Assembly (NCBI RefSeq): GCF_030819175.1
Contig: NZ_JAUTBJ010000002.1
Coordinates: 2,118,001 to 2,182,000, forward strand
DNA from: Sphingomonas sp. SORGH_AS_0879
Lineage (GTDB): Bacteria > Pseudomonadota > Alphaproteobacteria > Sphingomonadales > Sphingomonadaceae
Reading direction: 5' to 3'
DNA: 64,000 bases
The translations under genes and the position numbers were made by a program. The notes under the pieces are model-generated. The model was given only the letters and a program-made list of their open reading frames with translations, had not been told where the DNA came from and did not search any database. Numbering within the stretch: position 1 is the stretch's first letter; every line of letters starts with the position of its first letter. This document shows, in pieces, positions 18,655 through 27,000 of this stretch.

Positions 18655-19538
18655 TGGGAACGTCGAGCGTATTCGGCGGCCAAGGCGGCGCCAGCCCGCT
18701 GGTCCCGAGCTTCGTCGGCGACGCCGGCGCGCCATCGGCCGATGATGCCGCCGACGCGACCTACCGCGACGAAGATGGCGACGGCACACCGCCGCCAAGC
18801 GATCCACCGCAGCCGCCGCAACGCCCGCCAGTACCGCCCAATGCCGATCCCACGCGTTTCACGGCCGCCCGCAACAACTTTTCGCGCTTCGCGAGCTCGG
18901 GCGGCACCGACCGCGCCAGCCTCGGTCGCGCGCTCTCCCACTACGTTGACTCATCGACTGGCGGCGCGCGGGGCGCGGCCGGTCGGATGGGATCGGCGCG
19001 CGGCGCGGGCAGCCGGCTCCTCGGCTTCCTCGCGGACGCGACAACGCGCGGCATCACCGAGGCGTTGCGCGCGCTCGATCTCGCCGATCTCGCCGGACGG
19101 CCGATCGAAGAGGTCTTCCTCGGCCTCGCCGATTACATCTGCCCCGACGGCGGCTCGGTCGACGAGGGGATCGCACGCGAGGCCTTCATCGAGACGATCG
19201 TCGACTTGGCGGCGGCCGGCATTACCGACCTCGACACGCTAAGCGAGGACCAGATGCAGACGGTGTTCGAGCTTTACGCCACTAACGCCATCGAAGCGCG
19301 GCTGTGCAACGACATCGGCACCAAGGCCGTCATGCTGCCGGCGAGCGCGCGCGACGCCGCCAGCGTCCAAGCCCAGCTCAACGATTTCATCCGTCGTGGC
19401 GTCGCCGACGCCCTATCGGCCGCACGCGTCGCGGCGGCGGCGCTCACGCCCGATCGCGTCCTCGGCTTCGTCGCGCGGGTCTACGAGCAGGCTTTCGACA
19501 TCCTGCGCATAATGGGCGACGCGGAGGCGAACGCATGA
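18654..19538 (+). CDS. qatB: QatB, anti-phage Qat system protein
   Basis: A 294-residue protein in the QatB position, starting at an ATG that overlaps the qatA stop (TAATG). The N-terminal 60 residues are low-complexity and Pro-rich. A Gly/Arg/Ser-rich segment follows, and the rest is helical (TEALRALDLADLAGRPIEE). QatB has no known activity, but deletion of any qat gene abolishes defence in described systems. The call rests mainly on operon position between a KAP ATPase and a QueC-like gene, together with length and the SSVFGGQGG-type start. It overlaps qatC by 4 nt (ATGA). Confidence 0.85.
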   Translation: MGTSSVFGGQGGASPLVPSFVGDAGAPSADDAADATYRDEDGDGTPPPSDPPQPPQRPPVPPNADPTRFTAARNNFSRFASSGGTDRASLGRALSHYVDSSTGGARGAAGRMGSARGAGSRLLGFLADATTRGITEALRALDLADLAGRPIEEVFLGLADYICPDGGSVDEGIAREAFIETIVDLAAAGITDLDTLSEDQMQTVFELYATNAIEARLCNDIGTKAVMLPASARDAASVQAQLNDFIRRGVADALSAARVAAAALTPDRVLGFVARVYEQAFDILRIMGDAEANA

Positions 19539-20902
19539 ACAGGCATGTCATCATCGGCCGGTTCGGGCCGGGCGATCGCCTCTCCGTGCCCCGCGCCGCA
19601 GACGAGGTGATGACCCGGCTCGACCTCCTCAACGGCAATGATAGCCTCGATCATGGCATCGGCCGGGCGCTAGCCGATCTCGCCCGCGAAGGCGTCTTCC
19701 CCACCGATCTCGGAGTCGATCTCATCATCCTCGCTGCGCATGTCCACGCCGCCGACACGCGCATCGCGCGGTGGATGGACAGCCAGGACGGCTGGACGCG
19801 CGAGATCCGGCTCGTCGTCCCCGTCGCCGATCCGCGCCGCTGGGCTGCGGCCGGCCCGATCTTCGAGCGAATGCTCGGCTTCCTGACCGGCGATCGCTGG
19901 ACGGTCGGCTTCCGCTCACGCCCGCGCCGTCACGCGCAGCTGATCGCGCAGCCCTCGACGTTGCTGCCGGCCCGCTTCGATCACCTTGCACTGTTCTCGG
20001 GCGGGCTCGACAGCCTGATCGGGGCGATCGATGCGCTTGAGGCGGGCAAGACGCCGTTGTTCATCAGCCATGCCGGCGAAGGGGCAACCAGCGAGGCGCA
20101 GGCGACGCTGCAGGCGGCGCTCGGTGCTGCCTACCGCGGCCGCGGCTTCGCACGGCTGCGGCTTTGGATGGCGTTCGCGCAGGGTTTGGTGGCGCGATCG
20201 TCGGGCGAGGACACGACGCGCGGCCGCTCGTTCCTGTTCTTCGCGCTCGGCGTCATGGCCGGGACCGGCTTGGCGGAGCCGTTCGTCCTGCACTGCCCGG
20301 AGAATGGCTTGATCGCGATCAACGTCCCGCTCGACCCGATCCGGCTCGGCGCGCTCAGCACGCGCACCACCCACCCCTTCTATATCGCGCGCTGGAACGA
20401 GGCATTGACGGCGCTCGGCATCCCCGGCCGGATCGAGAACCCCTATTGGGACAAGACCAAGGGCGAAATGGTTCGAGCGTGCGCGAACCAGACGTTGCTC
20501 CGCGGCATTGCTGCGTCGTCGCTGTCCTGCTCGTCGCCGACCAAAGGCCGCTGGCAAGGGATCGGCGTCCAGCATTGCGGCTATTGCCTGCCGTGCCTGA
20601 TTCGACGGGGGTCGCTCACCGCCGGGCTAGCGCCTGCGGCCGACCCGACCACCTATACGCTGGCTGATCTCACCGCCCGGGCACTCAACACCCGCGAGGC
20701 GGAAGGCGTCCAGATCCGCTCGTTCCAGTTCGCGATCGACCGGCTTCGTCGCCGGCCCGCGCTGGCCGAGCTCCTCATCCACAAGCCCGGGCCTCTGTCC
20801 GACGAGAATGCCGCACGACAAACGGCGCTCGCCGGTGTATATCGCCGCGGCATGGACGAGGTGGGCAATATCCTGGCCGGAGTGCGGACACGGCCTCTGT
20901 GA
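19535..20902 (+). CDS. qatC: QatC, QueC-like protein of the Qat system
   Basis: A 455-residue protein related to the 7-deazaguanine enzyme QueC. The PP-loop ATP-binding motif SGGLDS lies near residue 154, and a zinc-binding cluster HCGYCLPCLIRRG near 347-359. QueC makes preQ0; QatC is thought to use related nucleotide or protein-modification chemistry in phage defence, with the target in Qat still open. The N-terminal 140 residues are extra relative to QueC. The start overlaps the qatB stop and the stop overlaps the qatD start, so all four genes are translationally coupled. Confidence 0.9.
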   Translation: MNRHVIIGRFGPGDRLSVPRAADEVMTRLDLLNGNDSLDHGIGRALADLAREGVFPTDLGVDLIILAAHVHAADTRIARWMDSQDGWTREIRLVVPVADPRRWAAAGPIFERMLGFLTGDRWTVGFRSRPRRHAQLIAQPSTLLPARFDHLALFSGGLDSLIGAIDALEAGKTPLFISHAGEGATSEAQATLQAALGAAYRGRGFARLRLWMAFAQGLVARSSGEDTTRGRSFLFFALGVMAGTGLAEPFVLHCPENGLIAINVPLDPIRLGALSTRTTHPFYIARWNEALTALGIPGRIENPYWDKTKGEMVRACANQTLLRGIAASSLSCSSPTKGRWQGIGVQHCGYCLPCLIRRGSLTAGLAPAADPTTYTLADLTARALNTREAEGVQIRSFQFAIDRLRRRPALAELLIHKPGPLSDENAARQTALAGVYRRGMDEVGNILAGVRTRPL

Positions 20903-21669
20903 CGGTCGCCGAAACGGCGCCGGGCGTGCGCGGCGTCGACTTCCACTGCCATCTCGACCTGTTCCTAGACCACGACGCCGCGATTGCACGTGCGGAGGCG
21001 GCCCGCATCTACACGCTCACCGTCACCACCACCCCGCGTGCTTGGTCGCGCAACCATGAGCTTACCCGCGATCGGCGCTTCGTGCGCGCCGCCTTAGGTC
21101 TCCATCCGCAGCTCGCCGGCGAGCGCGAGGCCGAACTCCGACTCTGGGAGCGCCACCTCGCCGAGACACGCTATGTCGGCGAGGTCGGGCTCGACGGGGG
21201 GCCTCGCTTCTACAAGACGATGGAAGCGCAGCGACGGGTCTTCCAGCGCATCCTCGAATGCTGCGCCGAAGCCGGCGACAAGGTGCTGACCGTTCACAGC
21301 ACCCGCGCCGTCAAGCCCGTGCTCGATCTGATTGAAACCTGCTTGCCGCCTGACCGGGGCCGGGTAGTGCTGCACTGGTTCGGCGGCAGCCGCAGCGAGG
21401 CGGGGCGCGCTTTGGCCCTCGGCTGCTTCTTCTCGGTAAACGCCACGATGCTAGCGACTGATCGCGGCAAGGTGCTGGTAGCGTCGCTGCCACCCGATCG
21501 CTTACTTACCGAAACCGACGGACCCTTCACGCCGGGGCGTGATGGCCCGGCGCACCCAGAAGATGTAGAGTTGGCAGTCGAGGCGATCGCCGGCCTACGC
21601 GGGAGCGCCGCCGAAGAGGTCAGGAGCGGTCTGATCCGGACGCTGCGTGACCTGCTCGCGATCGGCTGA
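20899..21669 (+). CDS. qatD: QatD, TatD-like metal-dependent nuclease
   Basis: A 256-residue TatD-family protein starting at GTG 20899, overlapping the qatC stop (GTGA). Metal-binding features are visible: HCHLD near residue 16-20, GEVGLDG near 95, VHSTR and HWFGG near 134-155, and LLTETDGPF near 203. TatD enzymes are DNA exonucleases/deoxyribonucleases. In Qat systems QatD is the likely effector or processing nuclease. It is the last gene of the operon. Confidence 0.9.
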   Translation: MTVAETAPGVRGVDFHCHLDLFLDHDAAIARAEAARIYTLTVTTTPRAWSRNHELTRDRRFVRAALGLHPQLAGEREAELRLWERHLAETRYVGEVGLDGGPRFYKTMEAQRRVFQRILECCAEAGDKVLTVHSTRAVKPVLDLIETCLPPDRGRVVLHWFGGSRSEAGRALALGCFFSVNATMLATDRGKVLVASLPPDRLLTETDGPFTPGRDGPAHPEDVELAVEAIAGLRGSAAEEVRSGLIRTLRDLLAIG

Positions 21670-22055
21670 CCGCGCTCGATCGCGCTGCGGACGAACTCCC
21701 CGTTGGGGCACTGGCCTGAACGTATGCACGGTTATCGTCATTGCTGCCCAAAGCTGCCGGGCCGCTTCCCACCACGACCAGACGCAAATGAGCTTATCGA
21801 ATTCCAGCCACGGCCGCCTTCGGGATTGTGCATTGAACTGTGCACCAACCTGTAGCACAAGGCGGATCGGACGAACCAAGAACCGCGGATTTCCGTGGCT
21901 TTCGGCGCCGTAAGATGTTGGAACGGAATCCCTTCACCCGCTCCATCACAACCGTACATTCCTCCGCGATCGGCTTTCCGGTCCCGCTTCACGGAATACC
22001 GGGGCTGTACGCTCTGCACAATCGCGATGCCACGCCGCATCTAAGCCGGAACGGG
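21670..22055. other. Intergenic region, nothing recognised
   Basis: About 390 bases after qatD with only short unconvincing frames in any direction, mixed composition and no clear repeat or terminator. It may mark the right border of the defence island. Confidence 0.4.
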
Positions 22056-22331
22056 TTACTGGGCGAAAGCAGCTGTGCCCCACTGCCCGATTCTGGCGGT
22101 GTGCCCGTCGATCAAGGCATTCGCCTCGGCGGTTCCTGCGGCAAGGTTCGTCTTGCCCGACTGGATGACCAGCTTCAGCGGATCGACCGTCGACAGCGAA
22201 CTGCGCGCACCATCGGGCGCGATCTGGTCCCCTTCGGCATAGGAGATGGCGAGTTGGCCGGTCAGGCCGTTACCGTCCTCCGCTGGCTCCCAAAGCGCTG
22301 CCATCGCGGCGAGCGTCAAAAGAATGTACAA
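22056..22331 (-). CDS. Possible small protein (weak)
   Basis: A 91-residue frame with a short hydrophobic start (TTG 22331: MYILLTLAAMAALW) and GC-rich third positions like real genes here. The sequence is not obviously low-complexity. AAGGGG sits almost directly against the TTG, which is too close for normal initiation; an ATG eight codons later is an alternative. No family is recognised. It could be a truncated remnant. From 22332 to 22631 the sequence is AT-richer and I see no gene. Confidence 0.3.
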   Translation of the reverse strand: MYILLTLAAMAALWEPAEDGNGLTGQLAISYAEGDQIAPDGARSSLSTVDPLKLVIQSGKTNLAAGTAEANALIDGHTARIGQWGTAAFAQ

Positions 22332-22631
22332 CCCCTTATTAGCTATCAGCTATCATTCGCAAGAAGAGGGTCGATAGCGACGGGCAAATAAAACTGCGAA
22401 TAAATCGCATTGGTATTATTTTTGAGGTGGAATATATTTGAAGCGCATTGTGGAGTGGCTAAGGACCCGAATGGGTGCACAAAACGGCGGAAGGGTACGC
22501 GGAGCGGCGAGGCGCCCGTGCAATCATCGACGCCGTCGCGCCTTGCCCGGAGCGTGTTGGAGCTGCGCCTGGTTTCGGCAGGGCGATTCAGTTTTTCCTG
22601 ACATTCACAGGCCCGGCGATCCGGGTTCGGC

Positions 22632-23294
22632 TCAGCCCAGGATGCTCTGGCCCATTTCCAATCGCTTGCCGTTGGTCACGATGACGCGGTCGCCCAGCTT
22701 GGTCGCGGCGAACAGCTTGCGCGCGAAGCCGAACGGTACGCCGATGCAGCCATGGGTCGCATTGCCATAGCGAACGTCGCTGGCATGGATCGCCACCCCG
22801 TCATTGGTCAGCCGCAGCATATAGGGCATCGGCGCGTCGTACAGGTTGGAGACATGGTCCGCATCCTTCTGAAGGATCGGGAACACGCCGAGCGGGGTCG
22901 GCATATTGTCGGCGCCGAAGATCATCGCCGCCGCACCGATCTCATGGCCGTCGCGGAAGATCGATACGACCTGCGCTGCCAGATCGACGGTGATGACCAC
23001 CGGACCCTGCGGCGCGCCGCTTTCGTCCCAGACGAATTCGCCGTGATGCAGCGGCTTGCCGATCGGCAGGATGTGGCGGACGACGAAGGGAGCGGGTGTC
23101 GGGCTGGGTGTCGGCGACGGAGCGGTGGGCGCCGGCACGGCACTGGCCCTGGCGGCGACCGGGCCGCTGGGCGCGGTATTGGGCCGAGCGGCGTGGCGCG
23201 ACAGCATCACGCCACCGCCCACCGCACCCAGGAGGATGGCGCCCGCGAGAAGTTGCAAGGGTCGCATCGATGCCATCCTAGGGCCAATCGACAT
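22632..23294 (-). CDS. L,D-transpeptidase (YkuD family)
   Basis: A 220-residue envelope enzyme. An N-terminal hydrophobic anchor or signal (about 10-32) is followed by an Ala/Pro/Thr linker with PTPSPTP repeats and a YkuD domain from about 70. The active-site motif THGCIGVP has the catalytic Cys at about residue 181, with the conserved upstream His in GVAIHASD. Family members cross-link peptidoglycan (3-3 links) or attach proteins to it. The gene stands alone: upstream is the insertion-sequence nest, downstream a gene-poor region. An alternative start is at MRPLQLL. Confidence 0.85.
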   Translation of the reverse strand: MSIGPRMASMRPLQLLAGAILLGAVGGGVMLSRHAARPNTAPSGPVAARASAVPAPTAPSPTPSPTPAPFVVRHILPIGKPLHHGEFVWDESGAPQGPVVITVDLAAQVVSIFRDGHEIGAAAMIFGADNMPTPLGVFPILQKDADHVSNLYDAPMPYMLRLTNDGVAIHASDVRYGNATHGCIGVPFGFARKLFAATKLGDRVIVTNGKRLEMGQSILG

Positions 23295-23313
23295 TCATGC
23301 TACTCCTTTTTCC

Positions 23314-23335
23314 CTCTCTCCTGGATAGGAGAGAG
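23314..23335. repeat. Perfect hairpin CTCTCTCCT/AGGAGAGAG
   Basis: Nine-base arms around GGAT, 20 bases upstream of the L,D-transpeptidase start and followed by further short dyads (AGCC..GGCT, GCGCGCTCCGCGCGC) to about 23425. It may be a chromosomal palindromic repeat or part of the promoter region. Function unknown. Confidence 0.4.
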
Positions 23336-23622
23336 AGTCAGCGGAGCTTGCCAGCGTGTTGGCTAGCGCAGCTTGAGTGAGGGGTTGAGCGAGCCGAAGG
23401 CTCGCACGCGCTCCGCGCGCACCGCTCACCCAGCTCCGACTGGATTCAGGAGCTATTGGTCGACTTGCGTAAGGGGCGTCGGATTGATTCATTAGCAGCG
23501 AAGGCGCCGCTGATGAGTGACCTGTTCTGGCTGACGGATGAGCCGACGCGCCGGATCTGACGTGACCCCCGTTTCTTCATCCAACTGGAAGTAGAGACCG
23601 TCTCCTTAAAGGGACGGACGGA

Positions 23623-23889
23623 ATGAAGCGGAAGCAGTTTTCGGAAGAGCAGATCATCGGCATCCTGAAGGAGGCCGAGGCGGGTGCGGTGGTGACGGAG
23701 CTGTGCCGCAAGCACGGGATGTCGAGCGCGACTTACTATGCGTGGAAGGCGAAGTTCGGCGGCCTGGAGGTGTCCGACGCAAAGCGCCTGCGGTCGCTCG
23801 AAGAGGAGAACGCCCGGCTCAAACGGCTACTGGCGGACACGATGCTGGACAATGCGGGGTTGAAAGACCTGCTGTCAAAAAAGTGGTGA
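23623..23889 (+). CDS. IS3-family transposase OrfA
   Basis: An 88-residue helix-turn-helix protein ([20 protein letters not shown], then a leucine-zipper-like helix). This is the usual length for the IS407 group. A-AAA-AAG near its end (23876-23884) fits the IS3-family -1 slippery site, which would join it to OrfB to make the active OrfAB transposase. OrfA alone normally regulates transposition. Confidence 0.9.
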   Translation: MKRKQFSEEQIIGILKEAEAGAVVTELCRKHGMSSATYYAWKAKFGGLEVSDAKRLRSLEEENARLKRLLADTMLDNAGLKDLLSKKW

Positions 23890-24788
23890 CGCCCGCCGCG
23901 AAGCGGCAAGCGGTCGCGCATCTCCAGGCGACGCTGGGGATGAGCGAGCGGCGGGCATGCACGGTCGTTGGGGCAGACCGCACGAGCATGCGGTATCGCT
24001 CGTGCCGGGCGGATGATGGCGACCTGCGGTCGCGGCTGCGCGAGCTGGCGCAGCAACGCCGACGGTTCGGCTATCGGCGTCTGCACATCCTGCTGCGCCG
24101 GGACGGCATCACGATCAACCGCAAGAAGACCCAGCGGCTCTATCGTGAGGAGGGTTTGACGGTCAGGCGCCGGAAGGGACGAAGGCGCGCCACAGGCAGC
24201 CGTGCGCCCGCGTCAGTGCTGGCGCTTCCCAACCAGCGCTGGAGTCTGGACTTCGTCCACGACCAGCTCGTGACCGGCCGTCGGTTCCGCGTGCTCAACA
24301 TCGTCGATGACGTCACGCGCGAATGCCTTCGGGCGGTGGTGGACACGTCGATCTCGGGCCGGCGGGTCGTGCGCGAGCTGGCCGATCTGATCGCCGAGCG
24401 TGGCAGGCCGAAGATGATCGTCAGCGACAACGGGACCGAACTGACGTCGAACGCGGTGCTCGCCTGGTCCGGCGATGCCCGCATCGAGTGGCATTACATC
24501 GCGCCGGGCAAGCCCACGCAGAACGGGTTCGTCGAGAGCTTTAACGGTCGCATGCGCGACGAGCTGCTCAACGAGACGCTGTTCTTCACCATCGGTCAGG
24601 CCCGCTCGATTCTGGCCCGCTGGGTCGACGACTACAACAACGAGCGTCCGCACTCCTCGCTCGGCTACGCCACTCCGGCAGCCTTCGCTGCCGGGCTCGA
24701 ACAGCAACGGGCGGGGTTAACCCCGCCCGTTGCTTCACCTGCGCTTATGCGCGAAAACCACGGTCGGTCTCTGGTTGCCGCTGGATGA
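23886..24788 (+). CDS. IS3-family transposase OrfB (DDE)
   Basis: A 300-residue catalytic part, starting at a GTG that overlaps the OrfA stop; in vivo it is mostly made by -1 frameshift. It has a HTH_21-type region ([16 protein letters not shown]) and an rve integrase core with Asp in [10 protein letters not shown], Asp in IVSDNGTEL and Glu in [16 protein letters not shown], the DD(35)E triad. It ends just inside the right inverted repeat. Confidence 0.9.
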   Translation: MTPAAKRQAVAHLQATLGMSERRACTVVGADRTSMRYRSCRADDGDLRSRLRELAQQRRRFGYRRLHILLRRDGITINRKKTQRLYREEGLTVRRRKGRRRATGSRAPASVLALPNQRWSLDFVHDQLVTGRRFRVLNIVDDVTRECLRAVVDTSISGRRVVRELADLIAERGRPKMIVSDNGTELTSNAVLAWSGDARIEWHYIAPGKPTQNGFVESFNGRMRDELLNETLFFTIGQARSILARWVDDYNNERPHSSLGYATPAAFAAGLEQQRAGLTPPVASPALMRENHGRSLVAAG

Positions 24789-25194
24789 AAGACCGGGGTC
24801 ACGTCAGATCGAGCCATATTTTCCGTTGTCGCAGGGTGTGCCGCGCGTGGATGATCGGCGGATCGTGGGCGGCGTACGGTCCGCTCAAGACGATCTGGAA
24901 TCGGTTCATCCGCTGGAGCCGGATGGGGGTGTTCAACCGCATCTTTGCGGGGCTGGTGGCCGAGGCCGAGCCAGCAGACCAGCTGATGATCGACACCACC
25001 CACCTGAAGGCGCATCAGACAGCGACCAGCCTGCTCAAAAAAGGGGTTCGAGCGATGATCTCGATGTATCGGGCGTGCCAAGGGCGGTCTGAACTTCAAG
25101 CGGCACGCCGTCTGTGATGATCGTGGCCGCCCGCACGTCACACTCCTTGCCGAAGGGTAGATGAGTGATCTGGCCCCCGTTTCACCGGACGGGT

Positions 25195-26076
25195 TCAAGC
25201 GGTTGCAGAAACCAGTGCGCGATGCTCGCGCGGCGAACGCATTTTGAGCCCTGAATGGGGGTGGTTGTCGTTGTAGTCCTCGATCCATCCGGCAAGCGAT
25301 GTCAACGCGGTGAGTGCGTCCGGCAGCGGCGAGACGCGGACGTAATCCCGTTTGAGGGTATGGACGAAGGCCTCCGAGATGCCGTTGGACTGCGGGCTGC
25401 GGACGGGGGTGAAGCAGGGTTTGAGGCCCAGCTGCCGGGCAAAGGTCCGTGTTTCGCAGGCGGTATAGGCCGAACCGTTGTCCGACAGCATCTCGACCGG
25501 TGTCGCCGCGCGCATGGTGCCGAAGCGGGTTTCCACGGCTTCCAGCATGATGTCGCGCACGTCCGAGCCGCTGATGCCGGCATTGGCAACCGCGCGCCAC
25601 GAGATGATCTCGCGGTCATGGGCGTCGATGATGAAGGCACCGCGCACGACCTCACCGTTCCAGCAGGTGAACTCGAAGCCGTCGGAGCACCAGCGCAGGT
25701 TCGAGCGGATCGTCACTACGACGCCGTCATGCCCATAGTCGGCTCGCTCGGCGTAGCGCCGCGCCAGCAGCAGGCGGTCCGCCGCCATGATGCGGTAGAC
25801 GCGCTTGTGGTTGACCGGCGCAAGTCCTTCGGCGCGCCGCTGCCGATTGAGGACCGCCGCGATGCGGCGGTAGCCGTATGTTGGCCGTTGCGCGGCGATC
25901 TGGCGAATGCAGGGCAGCAGATCCGTGTCGTCGGCCTTGGCGTACGGCCCGCGCGTCCTGGTGGTTCCCGTCAGGCGGTCGTACACCGTCGAACGCCCGA
26001 CCCCGAGCGTGCTGGCGACCAGGCTCACCGGATAGTCTCCGGCAGCGGCGAGTGCATGAGCAAGCTCGCTTTTTTT
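25195..26076 (-). CDS. IS2-like transposase OrfB (frameshift product part)
   Basis: About 294 residues of catalytic transposase downstream of an A7 slippery run (26070-26076). Segments such as PTYGYRRIAAVLNRQ, RWCSDGFEFTCWNGE, EMLSDNGSAYTA and SPQSNGISEAFVHTLKRDY carry the DDE residues and match IS2 OrfB closely. The translated frame is open upstream to 26250 without a likely start, consistent with production by -1 frameshift from OrfA. It ends within 25 bases of the IS end. Confidence 0.85.
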   Translation of the reverse strand, partial: KKSELAHALAAAGDYPVSLVASTLGVGRSTVYDRLTGTTRTRGPYAKADDTDLLPCIRQIAAQRPTYGYRRIAAVLNRQRRAEGLAPVNHKRVYRIMAADRLLLARRYAERADYGHDGVVVTIRSNLRWCSDGFEFTCWNGEVVRGAFIIDAHDREIISWRAVANAGISGSDVRDIMLEAVETRFGTMRAATPVEMLSDNGSAYTACETRTFARQLGLKPCFTPVRSPQSNGISEAFVHTLKRDYVRVSPLPDALTALTSLAGWIEDYNDNHPHSGLKMRSPREHRALVSATA

Positions 26077-26429
26077 GGGCGCGAGCGCTCCAGCGCCTCC
26101 TTCAGTATCTCGACCTCCAGCGTCTTGCGCCCGAGCTGGCGCTCCAGTTCGCGGATGCGGGTTTCCATCTCGCGGACCTGCCGGTTGCTGGTCACGTCGT
26201 CGTCGCCGGCAACTGCAACGCTCCCGCCTTCCAGCATCAGCCGCCGCCAACGGTACAGCAGGTTCGGCGCCACGCCGTTGCGGCGCGCCACCACCGATAT
26301 GCTCTCCCGACCATCGAGCGTCTCCTCGACGATCCTCAGCTTCTCGGGCGTGCTCCAGTGACGGCGACGACCGCCGTCGGTGATGATCTCGGACACGGAC
26401 ATAAGCCTATGCTCAGGGGATAGCCCCAA
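26025..26429 (-). CDS. IS2-like transposase OrfA
   Basis: A 134-residue protein with an HTH region (WSTPEKLRIVEETLDG, VARRNGVAPNLLYRWRRLM) and a coiled helix (METRIRELERQLGRKTLEVE) ending in ALERSRPKKASLL over the slippery A7. Composition and order match IS2 OrfA, which binds the terminal repeats. An internal start at MSVSEIITDGG is also possible. Confidence 0.85.
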   Translation of the reverse strand: MGLSPEHRLMSVSEIITDGGRRRHWSTPEKLRIVEETLDGRESISVVARRNGVAPNLLYRWRRLMLEGGSVAVAGDDDVTSNRQVREMETRIRELERQLGRKTLEVEILKEALERSRPKKASLLMHSPLPETIR

Positions 26430-27000
26430 GCCTCCTTCCTAGGCTCAAATCCGTCCGGTCGAAATGGGGGCCAGTTCAATGAGCGACTACAAGAACGCTG
26501 TCCTCATGTCCGAGGCGATGCCAGCCGCTCCGGTGCTACTCGCCGATCGCAGCTACGACGCCGACTGGTCCCGCGAGGCGCTCGGTGTACGCGGCACCGC
26601 TGCCTGTATCCCGTCACGCAAAGGCCCAAAATGCCGATCCCGCATGACGCCCTCCTCTACCGGCGTCGCCACAGGATCGAGGACATGTTCGCCGCCTCAG
26701 GAGCCTGTCCCGGCCAGGGGCGAGACTGGTGACGCATCCACACCCGCCATCGCCCTCGCCGCATCCGTCATCTTCTGGATCAATCAATGAATCCTGAGCC
26801 CAGCGCCTCCGCCTCATGCTGGCGAAGCTGGCCGAGCTGGCGCATACGGATGGGATGGTTCTCCTGATGGGGTGGATGAACCCGAGATACGCCGCGAACG
26901 TCCGACCGACGCCGCCGATCCGATCAATGTCCTGCCCGATCCTATCAAGGTGAGGCGCGGGGTGGTGCATTTGGAGCACGGCGGAGCTAAGGTTCCTTCC

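Larger units (their letters stand above)
23558..24806 (+). mobile_element. IS3-family element, IS407-like (1249 bp)
   Basis: Ends TGACGTGACCCC... and its inverted copy ...GGGGTCACGTCA, flanked on both sides by GATC, a 4-bp target duplication as in the IS407 subgroup. It carries orfA and orfB with a ribosomal slippage site. Both frames are intact, so the element looks functional. It inserted into the IS5-family transposase gene. Confidence 0.9.
25171..26473 (-). mobile_element. IS3-family element, IS2-like (1303 bp)
   Basis: The terminal repeats are clear: TGGCCCCCGTTTCACCGGAC on the left, and TGGCCCCCATTTCGACCGGAC-like on the right when reversed. The gene order is orfA then orfB on the minus strand. 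No exact 5-bp target duplication is seen (TGATC against GTTCA). Instead both flanks carry homologous but different ATGAGTGAT and ATGAGCGAC sequences, suggesting that the two sides come from different IS5 copies. Confidence 0.85.
23513..26790 (+). pseudogene. Interrupted and degenerate IS5-family transposase
   Basis: The gene begins at ATG 23513 (MSDLFWLTDEPTRRI). Removing the first insertion plus one copy of its GATC duplication restores RRIEPYFP in frame. The second piece then lacks bases after DDRRIVGG and changes frame, continuing as YGPLKTIWNRFIRWSRMGVF and IDTTHLKAH. It has an in-frame TAG before MSD, where a Gln is expected. The third piece resumes with MSDYKNAVLM and SYDADWSREAL, is frameshifted again, and ends FWINQ at 26790. 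No active transposase can be made. Confidence 0.8.
23438..26800 (+). mobile_element. IS5-family (IS427-like) remnant interrupted by two IS3-family elements
   Basis: An old IS5-type element is visible in three pieces: about 23438-23557, 24807-25170 and 26474-26800. The outer ends carry imperfect related sequences (a GGATTCA core near 23441, and the reverse complement near 26785-26797), so the outer limits are approximate. The middle is filled by an IS407-like element at 23558-24806 and an IS2-like element at 25171-26473. The element's transposase was already damaged. Confidence 0.7.
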
